Shown here: piece by piece, positions 43,811 to 54,543 of the stretch
Layout of the letters: every line of letters begins with the position of its first letter
Position numbering within the stretch: the first letter of the stretch is position 1
From: Episyrphus balteatus
Taxonomy: Eukaryota; Arthropoda; Insecta; Diptera; Syrphidae
Direction: 5' to 3'
DNA: 64,000 nucleotides
Assembly: GCF_945859705.1 (NCBI RefSeq)
Contig: NC_079135.1
Span: 122,083,551-122,147,550, forward strand
Notes under the pieces: generated by a model
The model's input: only the letters and a program-made list of their open reading frames with translations
The model's database searches: none
Told to the model about the DNA's origin: nothing
Position numbers and translations under genes: made by a program

Positions 43811-46207
43811 CTGGTGAAGGTTTTCCTGTTGTCTTATCTGGAGAAGGCTTAGCTGTGATCTTTCTTGTCAAAGTTAGATCGATTGTTTCATTGGAGACAT
43901 GGCTAGGTGATGATTTGCCAATTGGACTCTTGGGATGAGACACGCGTCTAACTTCAGTTGGGCGTGTAGACTTTGTAACTGTTGCTGAACTTATGCGACT
44001 TGATTCAGAATTTGTAACGCTATCGTGTGATGGACTACGAGTGTCACGTTTGGATGGAGAATAAGTGTTTCGGATGGAACCAATACTTGACCTTGGAGTG
44101 CGATCGGTACTGTCACGTCGAACAGGTTCAACTGGAGAAGCACAGCGAAGTGAACGTGCAAAGGCTTGATGAGCAGCGTCAATTTTCTTTTCATATATAA
44201 CGCTGTTACTGCGATCGGATGTAACGGACGCAGTTTCATCGCGATCAACACGATTAGGACTGTCATATTGAGGAGATGACTGTGTGGGAGTGCTGCTACG
44301 ACCTGCTGGCTTTACCGATGGAAATCCGTGAGTGGAGAAATCCTCTGTTGTTGGTCTACGACCTTGATTGGTTGGCTCTGGTCCAGATGGACGTCTTGGA
44401 GAGTCTTCAGTTGGACTTCCACTTTTCACTGATGGAAAACCATGGGTCGAATATCCATCGGATGGTGGTTTTCGAACTTGATGAGCTGGAGGCTCCTGAC
44501 CTGATGGACGCCTTGGAGAATCACCGGGAGATGGTTCCGATCCTAGTGGACGTCTTGGAGAGTCTCTAGTTGGAGTACCTGCTCTAACCGAAGGGAAACC
44601 ATGGGTACTGAAATCTTCCTTAGTCACATGGCGACGTGTTTCATTTGTTGAGTAATTCGATCGAGTTGTAGTCGTATCGGAATGGTTAACATCACCACGA
44701 TCAGTATGAACAATATGAACTCTTTCTGTTGTGTCATCATGAGGTCTTGACCTATCTGATATCGGTTTGTCTGATCTCACCGATGGGAAACCATGAGTAG
44801 AAAAGTCTCCACCTGGACGTGGAGACTGACCTTTAGGCTCATCAATTGGCCTTCTATTCGATGGATATCCTCGAGTTGTGTAATCCTGATTTTCATTTTC
44901 AGAATGTTGATAACTCTCAACTGTTTCAGTGGAGTAACGACGACTTTCTGAAAACTTAGCCGAGGACTTTGACGAAGATGATTGCTTAATAACTTCAGTA
45001 GCATTATATCCATTTGTTGGATAATCATCACCTGGCTGAGATGGACGTCCACCATGTCGACTGGGTGTGATAGGTACAAGAGCCTCAGGATAACCATCTG
45101 GTATACGACGGCTTGGGCTATCCTGATCGAGCACGTAACGATCACGTTCGTTTTGAATAAAATCAGAACTAGTGATTTTCTCACTGCGATTGAGATCTTT
45201 TTTGACTGTCTTATTTGTTGTAGAGATCATTTCAACATTCTCCACTAAGTCACTGGGACGACGATTCGGTGCGTTACGCGATCCTGGATGTTGTTGATTT
45301 GTGTCACGAAGAATCTGTGTTGATCGCTGATCTAAAGAATCAGAGAATTTATGATCACGTGATTGTTGCAATCGTGAATACACATCTTCATTGGATGGTG
45401 TTTCCGGAGCATTTCTGGGACTTGCTGGAACATTCGAGTCTCGAGTTCTAGCCAAACGTGTAAACACATCTTCCGAGTCTTGTACACGTTTCTCGGTCAT
45501 TTTCTGTGATGTTGTTGAGCTAGATGAAATTTTCTGCTGTTGTTGTTGCTTCGTGGTATGGGAAATCGATGTGGAATCAGCACCAGTATTAGCAGCAGTA
45601 GCTTCGGTCTCATAACGTTTAGTCTTCACTGTTGTACCATCTGGTAACTTTTTCACAGTGGTGATCATTTTTACTCCCGGTTTCGGATACTCAACTGTAT
45701 TCGAAACTATGGCACCTGGTTGAGACATTAGATATTGGACGTGTTGTTGATATTCTGGAGAAGCTTTGTCCATATCAACGTATTTTTTATTTTCTTCATG
45801 TAGATTACTTGTAGATTCCTGCCTTTCGTTACGTTCGTTACGTGAAAACTGTTGACGTTCACTATGCAAAGTACTACTATTATTTGCTGCCTGCAGCATA
45901 TTTTGATAACGTTGATCGTGTTGCTGTGTCAAACGTCTTGGTTCCATGTCAAATCCTGGATCATCACTTGTAAACACTTGTTGGGATGACGAAGAGGTGA
46001 CTTTGGAAGATGACGTCACCGAACTACTTTTCATTTCAGTTAGGCCAGAATTCTCATCACCAATAACAACTTTCTCTTGCAAATGTGTCTTGGAACTTTC
46101 AGCTGCTTTTTTGACATAGTTCTTGTCGTCACCCTGATGGGAAGCACTTGATTTTTGTTCATTTCGACCAGAGAATTCAGCATGACCTCCTGGTAATTTT
46201 TCAACAC
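43811..46207 (-). CDS. SMTN-like: Smoothelin-like exon B, Ser/Arg-rich with STHGFPSV repeats
   Basis: This 2,397-nt exon lies between acceptor TCTTTTAG (before 46207) and donor CCAG|GTAAGT (after 43811). Its phases match exon A and exon C. It covers roughly residues 128-926 counted from exon A. Features seen are EPRRLTQQHDQRYQNMLQAA, then a folded-looking block with PGAIVSNTVEYPKPGVKM and TVKKLPDGTTVKTKRYE, and runs of Q and S. Four copies of (D/G)(F/Y)STHGFPSV(R/K) lie at 44.8-44.3 kb. Near the end is KKIDAAHQAFARSLRCASP and a Ser/Arg/Thr-rich tail. No catalytic motif was seen. It is probably a scaffold region with short binding motifs; that is inference. Confidence 0.88.
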
Positions 46208-46242
46208 CTAAAAGACAAATTTGAAAAAAAAAAAATTTTTTT

Positions 46243-46366
46243 GAGAGATATAATTCACAGTAGTAATTTTCAAAAATTTTTTTTTTTTGAGGGATATAAT
46301 TCACAGTAGGAATTTTCAGAAATTATTTTTTTTTTTTTATAGATATAATTCACAGTAGGAAATTTT
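46243..46366. repeat. Intronic minisatellite, three units of about 50 bp
   Basis: GATATAATTCACAGTAG occurs three times, separated by AATTTTCA and T runs, in the short intron between exons A and B. It ends a few bases before the exon A donor. The unit creates a false in-frame extension of the neighbouring exons. Confidence 0.85.
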
Positions 46367-46373
46367 CGCTCAC

Positions 46374-46755
46374 CATCTGTTTTAGCCAACGTTTCAGTAC
46401 GGAATGCCCGTCCATCTGGACTAACTTCCGACGATGTTTGCACATCCCAACCGGTAGTGTCCGGTACCAAAACCCCTCCAGCAACTCCTCCGCTATTGCG
46501 AAACTTAACTTCATGAGTTGGACTTAGTGAGTCACGAATTTCCTTGGATTTCAAACTCTGGAAACTCTGATCGACCAGCGAATCCCCATGACTTGGGGTC
46601 AATGGGGTCTTGCCATAATGCAAATCTGTTGATGGATTCATAATTTCGCCTCCTGGGCCGCCTGATGAATAAAATTCTCGAAGTCGCGATTCACGTAATT
46701 TATACAAATGCGAACGGATTTCTTTTTTTCGACCAAAATCTTCAGATTGTTGCCA
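46374..46755 (-). CDS. SMTN-like: Smoothelin-like exon A (most 5' coding exon found)
   Basis: The acceptor (TTTTTTCAG) ends just before 46755 and the donor is G|GTGAGC at 46374/46373. The exon gives 127 codons plus one base. It begins with WQQSEDFGRKKEIRSHLYKL, and continues RESRLREFY; this is a smoothelin-type IR..L..LR segment, the first of three in the gene. A glycine-rich stretch and SLSPTHEVKF, GWDVQTSS and GRAFRTETLAK blocks follow. The frame is open further upstream only by chance, because the acceptor is strong. No Met starts this exon, so an earlier coding exon is required. The phase-1 end joins exon B as Gly (KTDG|VEKLPGG). Confidence 0.85.
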
Positions 46756-48371
46756 CTGAAAAAATGAGAGATACAAGGTTTTTTTGTTGTTTTATTTTTT
46801 TTATTAAATAACAAAATGAATTGAGCTTGAGAGTGTTAGATAAAAATATATAAGTTGTCGTTCGATCGATGTTCGTTGTTAGACTAAAGCTTGAATATCT
46901 ATCAGATACTTTAGCTAGCTGTTATAGAATTTCATTGGAAAACGGGGGTGTCACCGATATATACTCAAAACATGACTTAGTCACTCTTTATAAAGTCTGG
47001 TGTATGTAAGTGTGACGAGACGACCCACGCTATTGCCAGAACTCTCTGTGATGTGACATGGCCAAGCTTTATGGTGTTTACCTTTTCTGGTCGTCTTAAA
47101 TTCAAAGAAGAAAAACAAACTTAATCAAATTCAAGAGACTTACTTAAAAAGACTACGTCATTTGTGCAAAATTAAAAATTATATTTCGCAATTCATAAGT
47201 TAACACCCGATAGTAAAATCTTTAGCTTTGGGTACCCAGTTCTAGTCTATAGCTTAAACATTTCATTCATATTGAGGACGCCATATATTCAATTATTGGC
47301 GCGACGCGACGACTTGTAATGACATTCGTATTTAGTATTACCTGGTTTTTCAAAAATAGTTGGCAATAAAATAATGCATGACAGCAAAAAAAAAAAAATT
47401 AAAACAGCTTACAACTATTAAAACCGTATTAGAGTTTATTTTTATTTTAAGGCTTTTTTTTCATTAATGTAAGCTTGAAGCTTACGTCATTTTGTAAAGT
47501 CGATGATAGATAGATTTTTTTTTTTTCTAAAATAAATTAACTTTTTTTCTGTATTTTCTATTTAATATTTGAAAAATGTTTTGGTTTTGTAGTGGGTTGC
47601 AATTTAATTGAGTCGTTAAGATGGGTTTAATGTGATAGTTGAGTGTAATAATATAAGGATCTGGTTTTGGTGTAATGAGGTGGCGGTAGATATTATTTAT
47701 TTTTACGTGTTTTACGTATCGATGGGCTTGATGCCAACTGGTGATAAAAAGGTTTCTAAATGAAAAATAACAGAACGCAATTTCACCTACGAGACTTTCA
47801 CTAGTAGTTATGTGTTATATTTTAACTTTTCGATAAAAAAAATAGTCAACTTTGAAAGTTTTTTAGTTTTTTTATTTACTTTTTCGCCTATGCTCTCTTT
47901 TTTTATTAAAAATACTTTTATATCAATGAGGATAACATAAAAATAATTTTAATAATATTTTTATTGGCAAAGGTTCAAATTTTTTGCACCACTTTTTTTT
48001 ACATTTTCAAGAATTTAAAGGATTAGTTTTTCATTTTAAGTACAGAGTAAGTGTTTTTTTTTTTAGGAAATAATTTCTAGTACTGCTCCCCGAGTTAGAA
48101 GGAGATCAATAATAATTTTTTTCTTTTCTGAAATCTGGTTTTGCTGGGCTCTATGGCAAGTAAAAACGCATTAAATATGTTCAAAAAGGTTGCTAGACCT
48201 ATGTTTTTAATAATGTAATAACAAGTAAGTGATAACTGATAAGCATTATAATTGCAAATTGCGAATGCATCCAGCGACTTGTTTTATTAATATGAAGAAA
48301 TTACTATTTATAAAAGAGGATCACTGTTTCGTGCCTCTGGAGCTCATTTTGATACATCAGTTGACTTATTG
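46756..48371 (-). other. Region upstream of exon A, no exon found
   Basis: AT-rich, probably intron. I looked for a phase-0 first exon ending in a minus-strand donor and found none convincing; candidates near 47088 and 47343 have stops or no Met. Confidence 0.5.
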
Positions 48372-48387
48372 TGGGACATATGTACCT

Positions 48388-51300
48388 TCTTCTTCTTCTT
48401 CTTCTTCCTTTTTCTCGGCGCTGTTATGATCTCGATGTCGAGGGGATCATAACTATCCCACGTAACTGCTTCACACTAGTGATCCGCCTGTGGGGTTCGC
48501 CGGGTTGACCTCAGAAATCGGCGGCAAGCCTCCCGGTTTTGTATTGTTCCATTTCTAAGGCCAACTGAATGCTGGTGGTTTTGCATTTGCTTGTACCAGG
48601 AGTTTTTAGGCCTACCTTTCTTTCTATTTCGTGTTGGAACGTTGTATGATATTGCTTTTTTGACGGGGTTCTCAGGATCTCTCCTTTGAACATGGCAATA
48701 CCAACTGAGTCGGTCGTGTTCAATTTTTTGGGAGATGGTGTTTTTAACATGAAGGCTTCCTCGGATCTTCGTACTTCTAATTCTATCAAGCTTTGTTACT
48801 CCTGCTGTCATACGAAGCATCTTCATCTCAGCTGCCGTTAACTTACTCTCATACTTTTTGTACATTGTCCAACATTGTGAACCGTATGTGAGTGCTGGAC
48901 GCACAACTGCGGTGTAGAGTCTTCCTTTCAGCTTAGGGGGCATTTTTCGATCACAGAAGATGGCAGAATTTTCCCGCCACTTCATCCACCCTACGCTTAC
49001 GCGATGATTGATATCGTCATCACAAGTACCTTCGTTATTTATCATAGACCCCAGATATTTAAACTTTTCACACTTGGGAAGCACTACACCATTCAAATAA
49101 ATGTCAGGAATAGGCCTGTGTGGATCAGAAAATGGGCAGCATAGGTATTCTGTCTTTTTCGCGCTTATGCGGTACCCACTACCTTCTAGAACATCCACCC
49201 ATACATCAAGTGCTCGTTGCAGGGATATCGGGTCTTCACTTATGATGGCTCCATCGTCAGCAAAGAATAACTGATGCACTTTTGGGTCCGTCACTTTGCC
49301 TTCAAGCAGGTAATCAAGAACGGTAATAAAGAGCAGAGGACTCAAGACGCTTCCCTGGTGTACACCTACTGTGATTTCGAATTCTTCGGTGACTCCAGCT
49401 GCACATCTTACTTTAGTTACTGCTCCATCATACATGTCCATAATTATCCGCACATAGGTTTCCGGAACTCCTCGTTGTCTGAGGGCCACCCATATCAGAT
49501 CTCGTGGTTGTCGATCGAATGCTTTTTCAAAATCAACCAATACCACATGCAAATCCTCCAAGGAATCTCGATGTTTTTCCATAATGATTCTTATACTCTG
49601 GATTGCATCTGTGGTTGATTTACCCGCAACAAACCCGCACTGGTCATCAGATAGCCTTATTATTTTTCGCAGTCGGCTACCCAAGACTCGCTCAACGATC
49701 TTCATGGTGTGTGACATCAGCTTAATGGAACGGTAATTATCACAGCTTCGAGTATCACCCTTTCCTTTGTATATTGGAAGAAGGTAACTTTCCCTCCATT
49801 GATTAGGCATTCGATCACCTCGTATAAGCTTGGAAACAAGAACCATGAGCCATCTAGACCCGATGTCTCCCATCTTTTTCCAAAACTCTGAGGGTATTTC
49901 GTCTGGCCCAACAGCTTTTCCCTTTTTGGAGTATTTTACAGCCTCACTAACTTCTTCGACTGTGACATCGGATACTTCGCTTAAGTTAGGTGAAGCTATT
50001 GGAAAGTGTAGCCTTGGAAATTGTTCATTTAGAAGTTCGTCACAGTACTGTCGCCACCTGTGGAGGATTTCGTCATTTTCCACAAGTAGTTGGCCTTGAG
50101 CATTGTTAATAAACTTCGGCGAACAGATCTCCTGAGCATTTCTTCTTCTTTGAGCGGCTATTTTGAAAATGGTTGCGCCCTTATTCACGTTTTGTCGTAG
50201 CTCTTGAATAGCACCAGCAGTCGGGGTAGAAATTTCATCTAGCTCCCGATATAGGTCTTCCGTATTCTTGGCTTGAATTTGGGCACATATCTTCTTCGCT
50301 TCTTTCTTGCAGTTTCTGTATTCCACTTCGAGGCGTGACTTTTGCTCTGTATTATTAGAGGGGCACTTCGACCAAGCTTTGAAAGCCATTTTCTTTTTAC
50401 TTACAACTGCTTTAGCTTCATCATTCCACCACCATGTTTCTTTGCCTTGTTGGTTGTGTCCTTTTGAAACCCCTAACAGTGTTTTGGCTTTTTCTATGCA
50501 AGTTCGCTGTAGGAGGTCCCACATACTTTGTGCTGTACTCTCTTCATTTCGAAAAATGTTGGTGTTGTTATACAGATAGTTTTGCATATTCGAAATAAAA
50601 GCTTCGCCTTTTTCCTTATCCAGATTATACCATTTGATCTTCCCAAAAGTCTTTGTCTGTTTGTTGTCGTTCACTGTCTCCATAAAAAATTCTGTCAGTA
50701 GGAGACGGTGTTGGTGGGCGATCGCTTCTCCCAGTATCACTTTACAATCCTTGACCCGAGGTTTCATGAAACTAGATACCAAATGGTAATCAATCTGGGT
50801 CTCATTTCCACCACTGCTGTAAGTGACCAGGTGTCGGCTTTGTTTGATGAACATGGTATTTAGTACGATAAGACCATATGTTTTGCACGAGCTCAGGATG
50901 TCTTCACCAGGAGAGTTCCTAGTGCCGTATCCGAGGCCTCCATGGCAATCTTCATAGTCTTCGTTTGTTTTCCCGACATGTCCATTTAAATCTCCGCCCA
51001 CGAACAAAAACTCTTCCTTTGGGATGTCCTTAAGTAGGTTGTGAAAATCAAGCCAAAATGCATCTTTTTCCACCTGCTCACATCCAATTTGGGGAGCATA
51101 TGCAGTGACAATATTCCACAACTTTCCTTTAATCACCAATTTAAGGGACATCAAACGGTCACTGGATTTCGAAATGGATAATATGCTGCCTAAGAGGTCT
51201 TTTGTAAGGATGATTCCGATTCCGTTCTTACCCTTTTCCGTTCCATAGTAGAACATCTTGTAATTTTTTGTCCTTGTATCCAAGAAACGAGCCCTATTTC

Positions 51301-51853
51301 CCGTGTTACGCCATTTCGTTTCTTGGACACACAAGATGTCTACTCGCCTTCTTATCATCATCTCTTCCAGCTCGAAGCTTCGACCTGTCATACTCCCAAC
51401 GTTCCAACTCGCAATTCTCAGATTCTGTCTAATCTGCGGCATTACTTTGCTAGCCCCCGGAATCCGTCTAGCTCTGACCCGAGCATTGCTGCTCGGTCCA
51501 GGATCAGTACTATTAGTAATGGTAGTGCCTGGCGGGGTAGTGTCATTTCCTTGGACGAGTACTTCCATAATGCTTCAGTTCACAAAATCTTGCGAAACGT
51601 TGTTGTTGTTGTTGTTTTGTTTCGACGCGTGCATGCTCCAGTTTTGTATTTGATCTATCTTTAACAGCACCGGTGATCTCCAGTCGTGCCAACCCAGGGA
51701 CTGGCATGCACACTTTTGGGAAAGTTTACAGGTGTTAAGTGTCGCTAGGTTCACCTTGGTGTTTGTGGCCTAGTTAAATTTACTCCTTTAGTCGCCTTTT
51801 ACGACAAGCGGGGAGGCGCTGCAGGAATATTCTAACCCGTCCCTGCACAGGGA
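48388..51853 (-). mobile_element. RTE-type non-LTR retrotransposon, apparently full length
   Basis: The element is 3,466 bp. It is bounded by a perfect 16-bp direct duplication, TGGGACATATGTACCT, at 48372-48387 and 51854-51869. Its 5' end (51853) starts with a short palindrome, TCCCTGTGCAGGGA. The 5' leader is 285 bp, followed by one long ORF. The 3' end is a (GAA)n tail (48388-48408), as in the RTE clade, which ends in simple repeats rather than poly-A. The intact duplication and ORF suggest a recent insertion. It lies in the same orientation as the smoothelin-like gene, upstream of exon A. Confidence 0.93.
48476..51568 (-). CDS. RTE endonuclease / reverse transcriptase polyprotein, 1030 aa
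   Basis: A complete ORF from ATG at 51568 to TAG at 48478-48476. Residues about 50-290 form an APE-like endonuclease: SWNVG (N56), VQETKW (E83), AYAPQ (Y157), GGDLNGHVG (D193, N195), QIDY (D260) and a final QHRLL (H287). Residues about 540-830 form the reverse transcriptase: motif A VDFEKAFD (D679), motif B HQGSVLSPLLF, motif C FFADDG (D771, D772) and LGSM. The C-terminal part is basic (RNRKKGRPKNSW). The protein nicks target DNA and copies its RNA there by target-primed reverse transcription. Length and domain order fit the RTE clade. No stop or frameshift is seen, so it may be active; the start Met is the first in the frame after the leader. Confidence 0.93.
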   Translation of the reverse strand: MEVLVQGNDTTPPGTTITNSTDPGPSSNARVRARRIPGASKVMPQIRQNLRIASWNVGSMTGRSFELEEMMIRRRVDILCVQETKWRNTGNRARFLDTRTKNYKMFYYGTEKGKNGIGIILTKDLLGSILSISKSSDRLMSLKLVIKGKLWNIVTAYAPQIGCEQVEKDAFWLDFHNLLKDIPKEEFLFVGGDLNGHVGKTNEDYEDCHGGLGYGTRNSPGEDILSSCKTYGLIVLNTMFIKQSRHLVTYSSGGNETQIDYHLVSSFMKPRVKDCKVILGEAIAHQHRLLLTEFFMETVNDNKQTKTFGKIKWYNLDKEKGEAFISNMQNYLYNNTNIFRNEESTAQSMWDLLQRTCIEKAKTLLGVSKGHNQQGKETWWWNDEAKAVVSKKKMAFKAWSKCPSNNTEQKSRLEVEYRNCKKEAKKICAQIQAKNTEDLYRELDEISTPTAGAIQELRQNVNKGATIFKIAAQRRRNAQEICSPKFINNAQGQLLVENDEILHRWRQYCDELLNEQFPRLHFPIASPNLSEVSDVTVEEVSEAVKYSKKGKAVGPDEIPSEFWKKMGDIGSRWLMVLVSKLIRGDRMPNQWRESYLLPIYKGKGDTRSCDNYRSIKLMSHTMKIVERVLGSRLRKIIRLSDDQCGFVAGKSTTDAIQSIRIIMEKHRDSLEDLHVVLVDFEKAFDRQPRDLIWVALRQRGVPETYVRIIMDMYDGAVTKVRCAAGVTEEFEITVGVHQGSVLSPLLFITVLDYLLEGKVTDPKVHQLFFADDGAIISEDPISLQRALDVWVDVLEGSGYRISAKKTEYLCCPFSDPHRPIPDIYLNGVVLPKCEKFKYLGSMINNEGTCDDDINHRVSVGWMKWRENSAIFCDRKMPPKLKGRLYTAVVRPALTYGSQCWTMYKKYESKLTAAEMKMLRMTAGVTKLDRIRSTKIRGSLHVKNTISQKIEHDRLSWYCHVQRRDPENPVKKAISYNVPTRNRKKGRPKNSWYKQMQNHQHSVGLRNGTIQNREACRRFLRSTRRTPQADH

Positions 51854-51869
51854 TGGGACATATGTACCT

Positions 51870-54541
51870 ACCTTGCAAAATTTTTTCTACATGGAGTTAA
51901 AAGAAAATACATCCCAAAAGTATAAATGAAATTGAAATATGTCAAAAGATTTGTCAACACCGACAGTTCTGCTGACTACCACTCAGGAACGTAAAAGATA
52001 GATTATGGTCTTGAACAATTCAATAAACATAAAATGCACAATTTGGTCGCACGAACGAATTGCTTAAATTGCTTAATACATAGGTATGTTGAAGCTTTTC
52101 ATTGGAAAAATGAATAAAGAATAATATAAATTTAATGTAATATCAAATGTTAACAAAATTAAAACAATGTTTTAAAATTGCATACATTAATTATGCATAG
52201 AGAATTAAAAAAAAATAAAAATTGATGCAAGTCGTTAAAAAAAAAAAATTTATTGTTTATATTTTTCAAACAAAATTAAAATTACATTTAAATAAAATAA
52301 TCAATCGACACATAAAAACAAAGCTTAAAAAAATTGATGAACTTATTTTCAAAAGCATAATTCCTTAAATATATTGCATTTTTAAATAATACAAAAATTT
52401 ATTTTTCGAAAATTTCATTTAAAAATTTAAGGTTAATTGAAGTATCTATTTCTTTTAAATTTCTAACTAACGAAGCTATCTACCACAGATTACACAAAAT
52501 TTTAAATCAAAATAGTTACAGCCATTTTTTGAGAAAGTTAAGTTTTTCCATTTTAATTTTCGTCCAAAATTAAAATTCAATTTCGTTTCTAAGAAGAAGT
52601 AGGCTGCAGTTCAAGGTAGGTATACCCAGGCCCCTGCAAAAATCATATAAAGCCACAAATTAAAGCTGCAACACTTTTGAATTCGTATATAAGGACGTAT
52701 AAAGCTTCAAACTGCATCCTTTTTTCAGTAATACCTAAATTGAAAAAATGTGCTATGGCCTTTCGGTCTTTATGCTTTTTTAGAGGAAAGAATAATTGTT
52801 TTTATATAAAACTGAAACACAAAATTTGAAGGAATTAATATTTCCAAAGTGGGTCACTGGGGTGTATGTGGAATATTTTTGTATAAATATCGCAAAAATA
52901 AAGACTATACAATATACATATGTGTAAGAAAAAAAAAAAAAAACACTCGCAATAGTAACCTCAACCTAAGCTATAGTTGCAAATATTTTTGAGTACTTTT
53001 ACAATGCCGCAGTGGCTACTAGGTACTACAAGGGTCACCATTTTATTTAAAACAGTACCTCAGTTATATGTAATAGGCGGGAAAGTTGAAAAAAATAATA
53101 TAAGGCTAATATTATTGGATTATTTATACCAGCCTAGTGGACTTCGTCCTTTCCTAAAATGCTTGTATTTTCAGTCACTTTTACTCATAAAAATTATATT
53201 TTCGGTATTCGTAATAACTTTTAAACTTGCTGGATTTAAATAGATTTTTTTTTTAATCTGATAAATCTCTTTGATACACTCCCTAAAATGAAAAAAGTTT
53301 AAATTAAGCAAAATACCTACATTTAAAACAGTTTCCTCAATTCACCATTTTCAAAAGGCAATGTTTACTTCACAAACTTGTACTGTAAAGGATTATTCAT
53401 CTCTTTCACACCCAAGAAAAAAACAAGACACTTTGTTTTTTTTTAGAGAAATTAACTTAAGACGATGAATCTTCTTAAAAAAAGATTTCTCTTCGAAAAG
53501 TTCAGCGGCAACAAGGTACTACATACATGTTATCACAGATATTTAAAAAAATTCTATTCATAAAAATTTGCATTTGCTTAATTTGCATATAAACATCTGC
53601 AAAAAAAAAGGATATAAAAAAATAACAAAATTAATTCAATATAATATCTAACATAATTTAATCCCTAAATCAATTTGTGTCAAATTAAGAGTGCGATTTA
53701 AAGATTTTAAGACTTTATTGAAATATATGTAAACAAAAACAAGAGAAACACATTTCAATCTTTTTCCATCATCGTTTCATTGCAATATTCATAAGTATGA
53801 ATATTTATAAATATATACATAATAATGAATAATACAAAAAAAAATCAAACCATAAACTCACATTCTATAAACTGTCACGTCTTATTTTTGTAGCTTGATA
53901 AACAAAATTTCACTAAAAATATAAAAACAAAAAAACAAACAGAACAAGATAAACCACTCTCTAACCGTCAAGAAGTTCAATCTTCTAATACAAAACTGAG
54001 CTTTTTTTAAAACCACAACCCAAAGGCAAAACAATCGATCTATATTTTTCAGACTTGTTGTGTTTATTTTAAAATAACAAAGGGGACATCACGTCATCAT
54101 AAATATTTGCACAAAACCTTCTTCTGCAAAAATTAAAAATTCCCAACAAATTGCATCACATTTTTAACTTTATGGAAATTAATGAAAACAATGAAAAGAG
54201 TTGTTATTTTATTCGTATGTGAAAAATTAAACATTATTTCCGCTCTAAGCATAATATAATTCCTATACACTTGACAAACTAGGAAGTATCTTAGATACAA
54301 AACAAAACAATACAAAAAAAAACTTGAATGCCAAATTATTAACGCATCAAATTATTATTATTTAATTCTTTTTTTTTTTCTAAAACATGAACAATTTATT
54401 TATTTTGTTTTCGTTTTTTTTATTACCTATTATTTTTTTTTTAGTAAATCATTTAGCATGAAATCACCACCCAAAAATACCTTAACTCAAAGCGAGAAAT
54501 ATTATATTAAAATTGATACCTTCCTATATAATGTGTTTGTA
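51870..54541. other. AT-rich DNA, no gene seen
   Basis: Long A/T runs. The only structured feature is the partial repeat at 52620-52740. An 88-codon plus ORF (52977-53243) has no recognisable features. Confidence 0.6.
52620..52740. repeat. Solo arm of the foldback family at 23420-24007
   Basis: It shares GAATTCGTATATAAGGACGT-like, AAGCCACAAATTAAAGCTGC and AAACTGCAT segments in the same order as the right arm at 23880-24007. No partner arm is nearby. Confidence 0.65.
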
Positions 54542-54543
54542 TA

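Larger units (their letters stand above)
3490..46755 (-). other. SMTN-like: Smoothelin-like gene, multi-exon locus (overall model)
   Basis: This is the whole gene as I can assemble it. Ten shared exons (46755 down to 16363) join in one frame through AG/GT splice sites whose phases all match. They are followed by either a 5.8 kb terminal exon or five exons making a CH domain. Three smoothelin-type motifs (IR..IR..R cores) lie at 46.7 kb, about 32.8 kb and 16.6-16.4 kb, and the CH domain resembles vertebrate smoothelin at the C-terminus. Smoothelins are actin-associated cytoskeletal proteins of contractile cells; that role is family knowledge, not shown here. Most of the protein is low-complexity Ser/Pro/Thr/Lys/Arg/Gln-rich sequence, expected to be disordered. 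The first exon found starts in phase 0 with Trp and no Met, so at least one upstream coding exon is missing from the model. Confidence 0.85.

Noticed and set aside
47080..47390. Possible first coding exon upstream of exon A
   Set aside because: Donor-like sites at 47088 and 47343 were read in phase 0. One has an upstream stop without a Met and the other lacks a Met, so neither can start the protein.
48511..51664. ORFs in other frames over the RTE element
   Set aside because: Shadows of the 1030-codon polyprotein.
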